DNA of 64,000 bases. Source: JAGVSR01 sp963825555 (GTDB taxonomy: Bacteria > Pseudomonadota > Alphaproteobacteria > Rhizobiales > Hyphomicrobiaceae). Numbering within the stretch: the first letter of the stretch is position 1; every line of letters starts with the position of its first letter. The position numbers and the translations under genes were made by a program. Where the stretch lies: NCBI GenBank assembly GCA_963825555.1, contig CAWGTZ010000007.1:62001-126000 (forward strand). The letters are read 5' to 3'. Of the stretch, positions 16,167 through 25,581 are shown one piece after another. The notes beneath the pieces are model-generated. The model did no database searches. It saw only the letters and a program-made list of their open reading frames with translations, and was not told where the DNA came from.

Positions 16167-17546
16167 ATGACTAGGCTCGTATCTTCCCACCGCACGGCCC
16201 ACCGCCTCGGGCTGTTCTATCTGGTGCTGCCGCTCGCCGTGGCAGTACTTTCACTTCTCGCTTTTAACAGGCCGGCAGAAGCCATGCAGATCAAGACGAT
16301 TAAGAGCCCCGGCGGCATCGAAGCCTGGCTTGTGGAGGATCATTCCAACCCGATGATGGCCTTGCGGTTCTCCTTCGAAGGCGGCAGCGCGCAGGACCCT
16401 GCCGGCAAGGAGGGTGTCGCCAACTTTCTCTCCGCAATGCTCGACGAGGGTGCTGGCGATCTCGATTCCGCCACTTTCCAGGAGCGCATCGAGGACCTTG
16501 CCGTCCGCCTGAGCTTCTCCGACAGCCAGGACGCCTTCTACGGCAACTTCGAAACGCTGACAGCGAACCGCGATGCCGCGACAGACCTTTTGCGCTTGGC
16601 GCTGAACAAACCCCGCTTCGATACCGATGCGGTGGAGCGCATTCGCGGACAGTTGCAGGCGAACCTGGTCTACGCCGCAAAAAACCCTGACAAGGTCGCA
16701 TTGAAGGAGTGGTATGCGCTCGCATTTGGCGGCCACACCTACGGCCGGCCGACCAGTGGAACGGAGGCGACGATCGCAGCCATCACTGCGAAGGATCTGG
16801 AAGCCTATCGCTCGCGCACTTTCGCACGCTCCAATCTTCGGATTGTGGCTGTAGGCGACATCACGTCGGAAGAACTCGGCGCCCTGCTCGACAAGGTCTT
16901 CGGCGAACTGCCTGAGAAAGCCGAACTTGCCGAAATCCCGAATACCGTCCCACTGGTTGGCGGCAAGACCAAGATCATCGAGATGAACGTGCCGCAATCG
17001 GTTGCCGTGTTTGGGTTCGGCGCCATGCCGCGCAAGGACCCCGACTTCCTGACGGCGTTCGTTCTCAACCATCTGATCGGCGGTGGTGGCTTTGCTTCGC
17101 GGCTTATGGAGGAGGTGCGCGAGAAGCGCGGCCTTGCTTACTCCGTCTACAGTTACCTGCAACCCCTGCGCAGCGCCTCGGTATTCTCGGGCAGCGTTGC
17201 CACGCGGAACGACGCCGTGAAGACATCCATAGATCTCATCCGCCAGGAACTGGAGAACGTAGCCAGGAACGGGCCGAGCGAGACTGAGTTTGCCAATGCC
17301 AAAAGCTACCTTACCGGCTCTTATGCGCTGCGCTTCGACACCAATGCAAAGATCGCCGTTCAGCTTCTGGGCCTCATGGAAGAGGGCTTCGGTCCCGACT
17401 ATGTCGAAAACCGCAATGCGATGATCGAGGCCATTACGATCGAAGACGCAAAGCGCGTGGCTAAGAGGCTCCTCGATACGGACAACATGATCGTGACGAT
17501 CGTCGGCCGACCGCAGGACCCCGTCTCGGCGGCCGACAAAGGATAG
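16167..17546 (+). CDS. M16 family peptidase-like protein, probably inactive partner subunit
   Basis: 459 residues. Signal anchor or signal peptide near residues 15-38 (FYLVLPLAVAVLSLLAF). The position of the zinc motif reads GVANFLSAMLDEGAG, without the HxxEH residues, so catalysis is not expected. The C-terminal domain has the substrate-binding Arg/Tyr block GGGGFASRLMEEVREKRGLA typical of the non-catalytic M16 subunit. Directly downstream of the active M16 gene and presumably translated with it. A strong terminator follows about 40 bases after the stop. Confidence 0.92.
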   Translation: MTRLVSSHRTAHRLGLFYLVLPLAVAVLSLLAFNRPAEAMQIKTIKSPGGIEAWLVEDHSNPMMALRFSFEGGSAQDPAGKEGVANFLSAMLDEGAGDLDSATFQERIEDLAVRLSFSDSQDAFYGNFETLTANRDAATDLLRLALNKPRFDTDAVERIRGQLQANLVYAAKNPDKVALKEWYALAFGGHTYGRPTSGTEATIAAITAKDLEAYRSRTFARSNLRIVAVGDITSEELGALLDKVFGELPEKAELAEIPNTVPLVGGKTKIIEMNVPQSVAVFGFGAMPRKDPDFLTAFVLNHLIGGGGFASRLMEEVREKRGLAYSVYSYLQPLRSASVFSGSVATRNDAVKTSIDLIRQELENVARNGPSETEFANAKSYLTGSYALRFDTNAKIAVQLLGLMEEGFGPDYVENRNAMIEAITIEDAKRVAKRLLDTDNMIVTIVGRPQDPVSAADKG

Positions 17547-17584
17547 GCTGAAGAAGAAGCCAGACTCTACCCTGGTCAAAAGTT

Positions 17585-17621
17585 GGCGCCCCCGCAGACC
17601 GTTGCGGGGGCGCCGCCTTTT
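17585..17621 (+). terminator. Rho-independent terminator after the M16 pair
   Basis: GGCGCCCCCGCA (17585-17596) pairs perfectly with TGCGGGGGCGCC (17603-17614) around a six-base loop, followed by GCCTTTT. Located 39 bases past the stop of the second M16 gene. Confidence 0.8.
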
Positions 17622-17735
17622 GGCCGCCCCGCACGCTCGTTCAACAGCCAGACTAACTGTGGCGGCGGCGACACAGGCGGCGTTCGCGCGGCCTGCTACA
17701 TCTCAGGCGTCCTGGCATTTCATATTGGTCCTGTC

Positions 17736-18119
17736 ATGCGTCCCATCTCTGTCCCGTGCGCGAGCGTGCTGGTGATCGCCCTGATCATCGGCCTTCCGGT
17801 TACGGCCATCGCCCACCATACTTATGTCACCAAGTACGACAGCGCCAAAAAGGTGAAGCTGTCGGGCACGGTCAGTTCCGTACGCTTCTCCAATCCGCAC
17901 ATATTTTTCACCCTCAACACCGCCAAGGGCTCTTGGACGGTCGAAACGGAGAGCATCCCCGTCGTCCAGAAGAAGGGACTGACCGCGAGTCTCCTAAAAG
18001 ACGGTGCAAAGGTCACTGTGTCTGGCTGGCCGGCACGAAATGGCTCGGCTGCCATGGGCCTCAGCACGATCTCTTTCGCTGGTGGCGTTTCGCTCTCAAT
18101 TCGCGGCACTGCCCGGTGA
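17736..18119 (+). CDS. DUF6152 family periplasmic protein
   Basis: 128 residues. Signal peptide with cleavage after AIA, so that the mature protein begins with HHTYVTKYD. This exported His-His start and the following VKLSGTVSSVRFSNPHIFF, SWTVETESIP and DGAKVTVSGWPARNGS match the pattern of DUF6152 proteins, short OB-like periplasmic proteins of unknown function. The start at 17736 gives a proper signal peptide; the frame is open further upstream through the terminator. It overlaps the next gene by GTGA, so the two are translationally coupled. Confidence 0.8.
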   Translation: MRPISVPCASVLVIALIIGLPVTAIAHHTYVTKYDSAKKVKLSGTVSSVRFSNPHIFFTLNTAKGSWTVETESIPVVQKKGLTASLLKDGAKVTVSGWPARNGSAAMGLSTISFAGGVSLSIRGTAR

Positions 18120-18637
18120 TCGGTTTTGCGACAGAGGAACCGATCGCAGAGAGCGCGGCATCCATCTGGGACCCAGTGGCGGCAACACCGATTTCGATCT
18201 TCCTACGTGAATCGACCTGGAGCTACCCCGCGCTCGAAGTCGTCCATATAATCGGCATCGCGCTCGTCTTTGGCTCGATCCTGTCCTTCGATCTCCGCGT
18301 CCTGGGGTCCCACAAGAGCTTGCCGCTCAATACGCTCGGGCGTCACCTTATCCCCTGGGTCTGGATAGGGTTCGCCCTCAACGCCGTGAGCGGCGTGCTT
18401 ATGTTTGTATCCAATCCCGTCGAATTCGCCGCGAACCCGGCCTTGACCGCCAAGCTGGCCCTCATCGGAATCGCCGGCATCAACGCTGTTTACTTCCAGC
18501 GACGCGTGGTCCCGACGATGCCGGAATGGAATGCGGATGCCCCCGCACCATTGGCCGCGCGCACCTCTGCACTTCTCTCCATAACCCTTTGGCTCGCGGT
18601 AATCGTAGCCGGCCGCATGATGGCTTACGTCGTCTGA
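18116..18637 (+). CDS. DUF6644 family membrane protein
   Basis: 173 residues from a GTG start that overlaps the previous stop (GTGA). Four hydrophobic segments. The first follows STWSYPALEVVHIIGIALVF, with a membrane-embedded His, and is followed by SILSFDLRVLG, HLIPWVWIGFALNAVSG and GINAVYFQRRV. This matches DUF6644, a four-helix inner-membrane family often found beside DUF6152. The membrane histidines suggest heme or metal binding, but this is inference. No known function. Confidence 0.78.
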   Translation: MIGFATEEPIAESAASIWDPVAATPISIFLRESTWSYPALEVVHIIGIALVFGSILSFDLRVLGSHKSLPLNTLGRHLIPWVWIGFALNAVSGVLMFVSNPVEFAANPALTAKLALIGIAGINAVYFQRRVVPTMPEWNADAPAPLAARTSALLSITLWLAVIVAGRMMAYVV

Positions 18638-18787
18638 TCCAAAAAAACATCGCCTGTGCCGAAGGGAACAGCGGGGCAAGGAGCATGCGCGCATACTGCC
18701 ATCATCGAAAGCGAGACGGTTCCTCCTCCGAAACGCTTTTGCGCTTCCTCCCCCCGCCGGGCTCGCCCTTCGAAGCCCGGCCCTCCA

Positions 18788-18826
18788 GGCCCCCCGCGCA
18801 ACTCCCGCCGGGGGGCCATTTCTTTT
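18788..18826 (+). terminator. Rho-independent terminator in the convergent gap before sbcC
   Basis: GGCCCCCC (18788-18795) pairs with GGGGGGCC (18810-18817), followed by ATTTCTTTT on the plus strand. It lies between the DUF6644 gene and the 3' end of sbcC and could serve either direction, though the T-run is on the plus side. Confidence 0.65.
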
Positions 18827-18856
18827 GCGCCAAAAGTCTCCAGGCGATTCCGAAAA

Positions 18857-21800
18857 TCAGGCCAGCACGGCCCCGCCATCGCTGATGCGCACGACACTGC
18901 GGCCGCCTCCACGCTTCTCCACACGCACCTGGACCGCGATCTGTTCGATCATGGCGGGCACGTGCGTGATCACGCCGACCTTACGGCCCTGGCCCTGCAG
19001 ACTTTCCAGCGCGGTGATCGCGATATCAAGGGTCTCTCGGTCGAGGCTCCCGAAGCCCTCATCGATGAACAGGGTGTCGACGAACGACTGCCGCCCTTCA
19101 AGTCCTGACAAGGCAAGTGCCAGTGCCAGTGAAACGAGGAACCGCTCGCCACCCGAAAGACTGCGAGGCGAGCGGATTTCCTCGCCCATGTCGCGATCGA
19201 CGACATCGAGTGCAAGATCAGAGAGCGTCCCCCGACGCAGCTGATAGCGTGGATTGAGAAGGGCGAGTTGGATGTTGGCGAGCGCAACGAGATGACCGAG
19301 CGTGACGCTTTGCGCGAAACGGCGGAACTTCGCGCCGTCAGCCTGACCGATCGCATCATTGACGTCCTTCCAGACGGCAAGATCGCGCTGCTTCTCGTCG
19401 TATGCTATCGAAAGCGCAGCCGCTTTCTCGCGCGCCTCCTGGTCGCGAGCCCGCGCGTCCTCAATGAGGACGAGCTTTCCTTTGGTGTCATCAATCGCCT
19501 TGCTCAACTCCGCACGCCGCGCGACAAGGCCTTGCGGCGCAACATCTCCGCCGAGAAGCAGTGCCTGAACCGCCGGCCCCTCCATACCTGCGGAAATCGC
19601 CGCTGTAGCAAGACCTGACCGGGCCGTTTCGACCAATTCTTCCGCATCTGCCTTTGCCTGCTGCGCAGCTGTCAATGCGGCCTGACTGCGGGCCTGTGCC
19701 AGTCTGGCCGCCGCGACCTGCTCATCCGCAGCCTTCCATGCATCCTGCGCCACCGTCCGCCGGTTCAAGGCCGCCTGCCGATGCGGCCAGGTCTCCAATC
19801 CGTCCAGTATCTTGGCGCGATCCGTTCTTGCTGTGGTGAGTGCCTCGGTACGCTGTACGAGAACCTGGTCGCATTTCACCCGGTTCACTTCTGCATTTGT
19901 CGCATTGCTCTCAGCGCGGGCAATGCCGGTTGCCAGGTCCGCGATCGTCTGAGAGAGCGTCTCGCGCTGTTTCTGCATGGCGACATGTCGTTCGGCGAGC
20001 ACCTCGATACGCCGCATCACGCCGGCTGCATCACGGTCCAGATCGGTGGCGTTGATATCTGCTGCATTGAAAATGGGCTCCAACTCGACGCGCTTCGTGG
20101 AGATCTGGTCGCGGAGAACCTTGAGTCGGACAGAAAGCCCAGCCTGCTGCCTCTCCTTTTCGCCAAGCGCATTGCGGTCAGCCTCGAGCCGGAGGTCAAA
20201 TTCTTCAATCTCGCTTGAGATTTGCATCCGGCTCCGTTCGAGAGCGTCCTTCTCATCCGCGATAACCTTGGCTTTCTTACGCTGCTCCGCGACACCCTTC
20301 CGGGCAGTGTCGACGTCGCGACGCGTGCCTTCGAGGAGGTCCACGCCTATTCCGTCTGGAGCGGCGGCGCCCATCGCATTCAAGCCGAGGCTCGCACTCT
20401 GGTCCGCCAGTATAGGCAGAAGCCGCGCAAGCTGGGCGAGGGACGCCGCCAAAAGTGGTTCAGCCGCAGAGACTGTGTCTGCGGCCTGCTTCATCTGCGC
20501 TGCGGCGCGCGCACACGCGGCTTCTGCCTGATTTATGATACTGACGAGGCCCGCGATCTCCGCATCGAGGGCCGAGCGGCGAGACTTGATGCCACTTGCA
20601 ATTTCGCTGGCGGCATCATCCCGGCACGCAAAGGGATGGTCCCCCGATCCGCAGACGGGGCACGGCTCACCGTTCATGAGGACGCTGCGCAGGTGGGCCG
20701 CCTGCTGGGACAGCGTCGCCTCTGCCAGATCGGACAACTGCACCAGTTCCTCGCGAGCCCTGGCGCGTTCGGCGAGAGCCGCGCGCGCCGCGCTCAGCGT
20801 TTTACTTGCCTCGGTCTCATCGCTCGTCGCCTGCGACGCCAGACGGCGTGCGGACTTCAGGTCCTGCGCCGCATGGTCGCGCTGGCGCACGGCCTCCAGC
20901 ACATGCCCGATATTTCCATCAGCGTCGAGGAGGCGCTCTTCCCGTTCAGTCAGACCCGCAAGGTCCATCGCTTCAAGCGCTTCGCCCCGGTTCACGATGC
21001 GCGCGGCGATGTCGGAAATCGCCGCCTTGTTCGTTGCCACGGTTTTCTCCGCACTGGCGATTACCACCTTGTGCTGCGCGATATCCTTCTCCAACACTTT
21101 CAGGTCTTCGGCCGTGCTGTTCGACTCGCGAGCTAGCCTCTCATATGCGGTTAGATCGGATCTGATCCGCTCCTTCGATTCAACCAGCAGCTTATGGCGT
21201 CCGTCCCGTTCCAGAGCGGCGGCGGTCTCTGCGTGCTCATTCTCGGCAATCGCCAGCCGGGCATTCAGGCCGTCCAAGGCTGCCTTGGCATCCGTCTCGG
21301 AGCGCACTGCATCCTTTACGGCGTCGGCGGCATTTGACTGCTCGGCCCGGGCCTGCGCGATGGCCTCGTCAAGCCGCATCGCCTCCTGCCAGACGGGCTC
21401 CAGTCCGGCGATTTCCTCATCGACCGCTTTGCAGATCGAAGCCTTGGCCGCACGCAGGTCCTCAGCGGACTTCAATTCATCGTCCACTACTGCATTCGAA
21501 CGCTTCGCCCCTTCGGCTTCTGCTGCTCTGCGCGTTACCGCTTCGAGCGCTCGGTTGAAGTGCTCGAGACCTCTCAACACGGTCTCGACGTCGGCCAGAT
21601 TGGCCTCCATTGCGCGTCGCTCTACAAGGAGCCGATCTTCCTCCTCCTTCTCGGCCCCGATCTCCACCTCTGTACGGACACCAATCGCTTTTCGCTCCGC
21701 ATCGAGCAGCTTCAGTGACTGATCGCGCGCCGTTGTCTCTTCAAACACGCGCCGGGAGATGCGCGAATAGATCTCGGTGCCGGTGATCTTTTCCAAAAGG

Positions 21801-22357
21801 GCGGCGCGCTGTGTTTCGTCAGCCAGGAGGAATGCATCGAATTCGCCCTGGGCCAGCAAAACCGAGCGGCGGAATTCTTCGAAGGTGAAACCTGTTTTTT
21901 CTACGACGGCGTTCAGCACCGGCTCCACGCCGGTCGCGATGTCGCCCGTACCGTCGCCACGCACGAGCGTGCGCTCCACTTTCTGCAATTTTCCGCTCGC
22001 CTTGTCGCGTGCGCGACGCACGGCCCATCTGCACCGGTAGGCGATCCCGTCGACACCGATGAAATCCACCTCAGCCCAGGCGTGCCCGGCCCCACGCCGG
22101 AGAATGTTTCTGGGATCGGAAACCTGCAGGGCGGTATCGCTCGGGTCGAGAACCTTTTCACGCTTGTCCACGGCCGCCCGCGGGTAGTCACCATAGAGGG
22201 CAAGGCAAAGCGCATCGAGAATGGTCGACTTCCCGGCCCCAGTCTCGCCCGTAATTGCGAAGAGACCCGTACCGGCGAGCGGCTCGGCCGTCAGGTCTAT
22301 TTTGAATTCGGCGGCAAGGCTGGCGAGGTTCTCCCCGCCAATGGCAAGAATGCGCAT
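18857..22357 (-). CDS. sbcC: Exonuclease subunit SbcC (Rad50-like ATPase)
   Basis: 1166 residues. Split ABC ATPase: Walker A GETGAGKST (37-45), then two long coiled-coil arms around a zinc hook CPVCGSGDHPF (about residue 567). The C-terminal lobe has the signature LSGGERFLVSLALALALS and Walker B TLFIDEGFGSLD. SbcCD cleaves hairpins and protein-blocked DNA ends. The ATG at 22357 gives MRILAIGGENLASL and lies one base after the sbcD stop. The catalytic partner sbcD immediately upstream is frameshifted, so the complex may be non-functional if that lesion is real. Confidence 0.95.
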   Translation of the reverse strand: MRILAIGGENLASLAAEFKIDLTAEPLAGTGLFAITGETGAGKSTILDALCLALYGDYPRAAVDKREKVLDPSDTALQVSDPRNILRRGAGHAWAEVDFIGVDGIAYRCRWAVRRARDKASGKLQKVERTLVRGDGTGDIATGVEPVLNAVVEKTGFTFEEFRRSVLLAQGEFDAFLLADETQRAALLEKITGTEIYSRISRRVFEETTARDQSLKLLDAERKAIGVRTEVEIGAEKEEEDRLLVERRAMEANLADVETVLRGLEHFNRALEAVTRRAAEAEGAKRSNAVVDDELKSAEDLRAAKASICKAVDEEIAGLEPVWQEAMRLDEAIAQARAEQSNAADAVKDAVRSETDAKAALDGLNARLAIAENEHAETAAALERDGRHKLLVESKERIRSDLTAYERLARESNSTAEDLKVLEKDIAQHKVVIASAEKTVATNKAAISDIAARIVNRGEALEAMDLAGLTEREERLLDADGNIGHVLEAVRQRDHAAQDLKSARRLASQATSDETEASKTLSAARAALAERARAREELVQLSDLAEATLSQQAAHLRSVLMNGEPCPVCGSGDHPFACRDDAASEIASGIKSRRSALDAEIAGLVSIINQAEAACARAAAQMKQAADTVSAAEPLLAASLAQLARLLPILADQSASLGLNAMGAAAPDGIGVDLLEGTRRDVDTARKGVAEQRKKAKVIADEKDALERSRMQISSEIEEFDLRLEADRNALGEKERQQAGLSVRLKVLRDQISTKRVELEPIFNAADINATDLDRDAAGVMRRIEVLAERHVAMQKQRETLSQTIADLATGIARAESNATNAEVNRVKCDQVLVQRTEALTTARTDRAKILDGLETWPHRQAALNRRTVAQDAWKAADEQVAAARLAQARSQAALTAAQQAKADAEELVETARSGLATAAISAGMEGPAVQALLLGGDVAPQGLVARRAELSKAIDDTKGKLVLIEDARARDQEAREKAAALSIAYDEKQRDLAVWKDVNDAIGQADGAKFRRFAQSVTLGHLVALANIQLALLNPRYQLRRGTLSDLALDVVDRDMGEEIRSPRSLSGGERFLVSLALALALSGLEGRQSFVDTLFIDEGFGSLDRETLDIAITALESLQGQGRKVGVITHVPAMIEQIAVQVRVEKRGGGRSVVRISDGGAVLA

Positions 22358-22358
22358 G

Positions 22359-23607
22359 TCACACCTCGGCCGCCGCGGCGGCCGCCGCCTGGTGGAACGC
22401 ATCGACATGAGCCGGACTTGGCTCCACGCCGCTGTGCGCGCGCGCGAAGGCTTGGCGGAAGAGATCGTCGGGATCCATCTCGCCCAGTCGGATCAGAGGG
22501 TCAGTTGAGGGCGTGGCCGTCTCTGTCTCCTCTGCAGCGGCCACGCGAGTATCGACAATCCGCACCGGATAGTCCGCTGCAATCTGATCGACTTCGGCGC
22601 GGTGGCCCGCCTTTAGACCGGCGCGTGCCAGACGAATCTGCACAAACGGCCGCCATTCGATCGGAAGGTCGGCTGGGAGTTCGAGGGCGGCCAACCGATC
22701 AGCCAACTCGTCGAGGCGTAGTTCGCCCCTCTCGGGCAGACGCAGAAACGGGACCGGACGGGCGATTGGAAGCTGTTCGATGGCGACCTTGCCGCCTTCC
22801 AGCGTCGCCAGAGTCACGCCATGTTTGTAGCCAAGCTCCGTTGCTGAAAGGGGGAGAAGAGATCCGCTATAGCGGATCGTCTCACGGCCGATGCTCTGGG
22901 CCTTGTGCAGGTGTCCCAGCGCAACATACGCGGCATTTTCGGGAAACACGGTGTGCGGCACCGCATGTTGCCCGCCTATCAGAATACGCCTCTCCGCGCC
23001 TTCCGACTCGATTCCGCCGGCTACATGCAAATGTCCCGTCACGAGGAAGGGCAGACGGTCACGCCCGGCACCAGAACGCTCGGTGAGTTCCTCATAGAGA
23101 GCGCGCGTCGCTTCCACGATCGGTGAATGCCCGTCAGCTACCTTGAGGCTCGAAAAGGGCGGCAGACAGGCCGCCGTCGGATAGGAGACGGCTAGCACAT
23201 GCGCCGCGATGTCGCCGTCCGGTGCCCGAAGTGGAATGAGATGGCGAGCGGCGTCGATCTTGCCGTCGATACGGCGGACGTTGCCGACGATATGGACATC
23301 CATGGCTTCGACCAGCACACGCGGTGCCTCGAGCCGGCCGGCCGCGTCATGGTTTCCGGCCGTAATGACGATCGTCATCGCAGGACGCGCCTTCTTCAGC
23401 GCCACCAGAGTTCTCATAGAACAGTCGCTGCGCCTCACCGGAGGGATTCTGATGATCGAAGACGTCGCCCGCCATGACGAGCGCATCCACCTCGCGCGCG
23501 ACCGCGACCTGAGCGAGACCGGCGAGCACTGCACGATGCTCGTGCTCCCGCCCGTAACCGGCGAGCGTCTGCCCGATATGCCAGTCTGCCGTGTGGAGAA
23601 TCCTCAT
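22359..23607 (-). pseudogene. sbcD: Exonuclease subunit SbcD (Mre11-like nuclease), disrupted by a one-base frameshift
   Basis: The first ~65 codons, from ATG at 23607 (MRILHTADWHIGQTL ... MAGDVFDHQNPSGEAQRLFYE), are in one frame. The rest (TLVALKKARPAMTIVITAGNHD ... through GHLHVAGG and ALGHLHKAQ) is in another. The switch is at 23411-23412, where GAGAACTCTGG would read as the family's 'YE-TLVALKK' if one A were absent. Total length 1249 bases = 416 codons plus one base, as expected for a single insertion. All metallophosphoesterase motifs (DWHIG, GDVFDH, GNHD, GHLH) survive across both parts. This could be a genuine mutation or a sequencing/assembly indel; no long homopolymer is present. 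Confidence 0.88.
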
Positions 23608-23669
23608 GCCACCGTCATACAGGATGCCGCGAGCGCGCTCCACCTGGCCGGAAGCCACCCCCAGGATCG

Positions 23670-24611
23670 CTAAGCGCTTTTTGCAGCACGCGCCCGGCGC
23701 AGGCGCTCGAAGTCCTCACCCGCATGGTGGCTGGAGCGCGTCAGCGGCGTAGAGGAAACCATGGCAAACCCCTTGCCGCGAGCAAGACTTGCATAGCCCT
23801 CGAATGCCTCGGGCGTGACATACTCGGCAACCGCCGCGTGTTGTGGCGTTGGCTGCAGGTACTGGCCCAGCGTTATGAAGTCGACGTCGGCGCTCCTAAG
23901 GTCGTCCATCACCTGTATGATCTCGTCACGCGTCTCACCGAGACCCAGCATCAAACCCGATTTCGTGACTATGCCGGGCGCCAGTTCCTTGACCCGTTGC
24001 AGGAGCCGCACGGAATGGAAATAGCGCGCACCTGGGCGGATCGAGGGATAGAGTCTCGGCACTGTCTCGATGTTGTGATTGAACACATCGGGGGCAGAAG
24101 CCACGACGATTTCGAGAGCGCCGGGCTTCCTGAGAAAATCCGGAGTGAGCACCTCGATCGTAGTTGCGGCGGTCGCCTCACGCACCGCGCGGACAACCGC
24201 TGCAATGTGGGCGCCACCGCCGTCCTGCAAATCATCGCGGTCCACCGATGTGATGACAGCATGGGTCAATCCCAGATCGCGCACAGCGGCCGCAACGCGC
24301 TCGGGCTCGCGCGGATCGAGTGCGGCCGGCACCCCTGTGCGTACATTGCAGAAGCCGCAACCGCGTGTGCAGATGTCGCCCATCACCAAGAAAGTCGCAT
24401 GGCGCTTGCTCCAGCACTCGGCGAGATTTGGACAACTTGCCTCCTCACACACAGTCGACAGACCGTGTCGCCGAACGATGTCACGCGTCGCCTGCCGCGT
24501 TTCTGGCGCCGCTGCGCGCACACGTATCCAGGCAGGCTTAGCCAGCCGCTCAGTGGCGGGCCGGCGGGCCTTTTCGGGGTGACGGGGCGTATTGTCGAAG
24601 ACTGTAGCCAT
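23670..24611 (-). CDS. lipA: Lipoyl synthase
   Basis: Radical SAM enzyme that inserts two sulfurs into protein-bound octanoyl groups. 313 residues. Auxiliary cluster cysteines are in CEEASCPNLAEC (55, 60, 66) and the radical SAM cluster in CTRGCGFC (81, 85, 88). Further motifs are TSVDRDDLQDGG and VFNHNIETVPRLYP, and the C-terminal SSTPLTRSSHHAGEDF carries the family's conserved RSSYHA-like serine that ligates the auxiliary cluster. Standard length and start. Not operonic with the octanoyltransferase gene here. Confidence 0.97.
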   Translation of the reverse strand: MATVFDNTPRHPEKARRPATERLAKPAWIRVRAAAPETRQATRDIVRRHGLSTVCEEASCPNLAECWSKRHATFLVMGDICTRGCGFCNVRTGVPAALDPREPERVAAAVRDLGLTHAVITSVDRDDLQDGGGAHIAAVVRAVREATAATTIEVLTPDFLRKPGALEIVVASAPDVFNHNIETVPRLYPSIRPGARYFHSVRLLQRVKELAPGIVTKSGLMLGLGETRDEIIQVMDDLRSADVDFITLGQYLQPTPQHAAVAEYVTPEAFEGYASLARGKGFAMVSSTPLTRSSHHAGEDFERLRRARAAKSA

Positions 24612-24801
24612 GAACTTTCATACGAAGCGGCAGATTTTCCGGGTCACGGATGATAACCTGGGGCGAACTCAGCCGCTATGATGTCCCGCCAGCGCTGAGG
24701 CAAGATATACTTATGTCCGGCATTGCGCGAAACCAAGACGCCGCAGGGGCAGCAACCTAAGGATTCCTGAAACGAGGCCGCACGCTACCCCTGGTGTCTC
24801 C

Positions 24802-25581
24802 TCAATCGATGATGTGGTACCCACCATCGATATAGATAGTGTCGCCAGTGATGAGCTTGGCGTCGTCGAGTGCGAGGAAGGCGACGGCACGGCCTACGTC
24901 CTCGATCGAGACAAGGCTGCGTGATGGCGCCTTTGACTGCGCCTTTTGCAGGAGCTTGTCGAACTCGCTGATCCCCGATGCCGCACGCGTCTTCAGAGGC
25001 CCCGGAGAAATCGCATGCACGCGGATGCCCTTGGGACCGAGCTCCGCGGCGATGTAGCGTGAGGCACTCTCCAGCGCGGCCTTCACCGGCCCCATCATGT
25101 TGTAGTTCTCGACCACCATCTGGGAGCCGTAATAGGTCATGGTGAAGAGCGTGCCACCGTCCTTCATGAGTGGTTCGGCGAGCTTGGCCATGCGAATGAA
25201 GGACCAGCAGGACAGGTCCATCGCCATCAGGAAGCCCTCTTTGGAACAGTCAACGACCCGCCCCTGGAGATCCGCCTTGGGTGCAAACGCGATCGAGTGA
25301 ACCACAATGTCCAGCCTGCCCCACTCCTTCTCGATCGCCTCGAAGACCGCTTCCAGTTCTCCCGTGTTTTCCACGTCCATGGGCATGTAGATCGACGGCT
25401 TCACATCCTTCATGAGGGGATCGACCCACTTTTTCGTCTTCTCGTCGCGGTAGGTGATCGCGAGTTCGGCACCCAGTCCATCGAATGCCTTGGCACATCC
25501 CCAGGCGATCGACTGATCATTGGCGATGCCGGTGACGAGCGCCTTCTTGCCCTTGAGGAGCTTGAACTTGGATGGATCCAT
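24802..25581 (-). CDS. fabI: Enoyl-[acyl-carrier-protein] reductase FabI (NADH)
   Basis: Last reductive step of fatty-acid elongation. 259 residues of short-chain dehydrogenase fold: GKKALVTGIANDQSIAWG nucleotide-binding segment, HSIAFAPKADL, and the FabI catalytic Tyr160-(x)6-Lys167 in ENYNMMGPVKAAL with Tyr150/151 before it. The ATG at 25581 overlaps the ackA stop (TGATG); a GTG one codon earlier is an alternative. Third gene of a pta-ackA-fabI operon, an arrangement known in other alphaproteobacteria, so this copy may be an accessory FabI tied to fermentative or low-oxygen metabolism. Confidence 0.93.
   Translation of the reverse strand: MDPSKFKLLKGKKALVTGIANDQSIAWGCAKAFDGLGAELAITYRDEKTKKWVDPLMKDVKPSIYMPMDVENTGELEAVFEAIEKEWGRLDIVVHSIAFAPKADLQGRVVDCSKEGFLMAMDLSCWSFIRMAKLAEPLMKDGGTLFTMTYYGSQMVVENYNMMGPVKAALESASRYIAAELGPKGIRVHAISPGPLKTRAASGISEFDKLLQKAQSKAPSRSLVSIEDVGRAVAFLALDDAKLITGDTIYIDGGYHIID

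Noticed and set aside
16251..17579. 442-codon open frame on the minus strand
   Set aside because: Fully antisense to the second M16 gene, His/Arg/Gly-rich with no recognisable domain; a GC-rich shadow frame.
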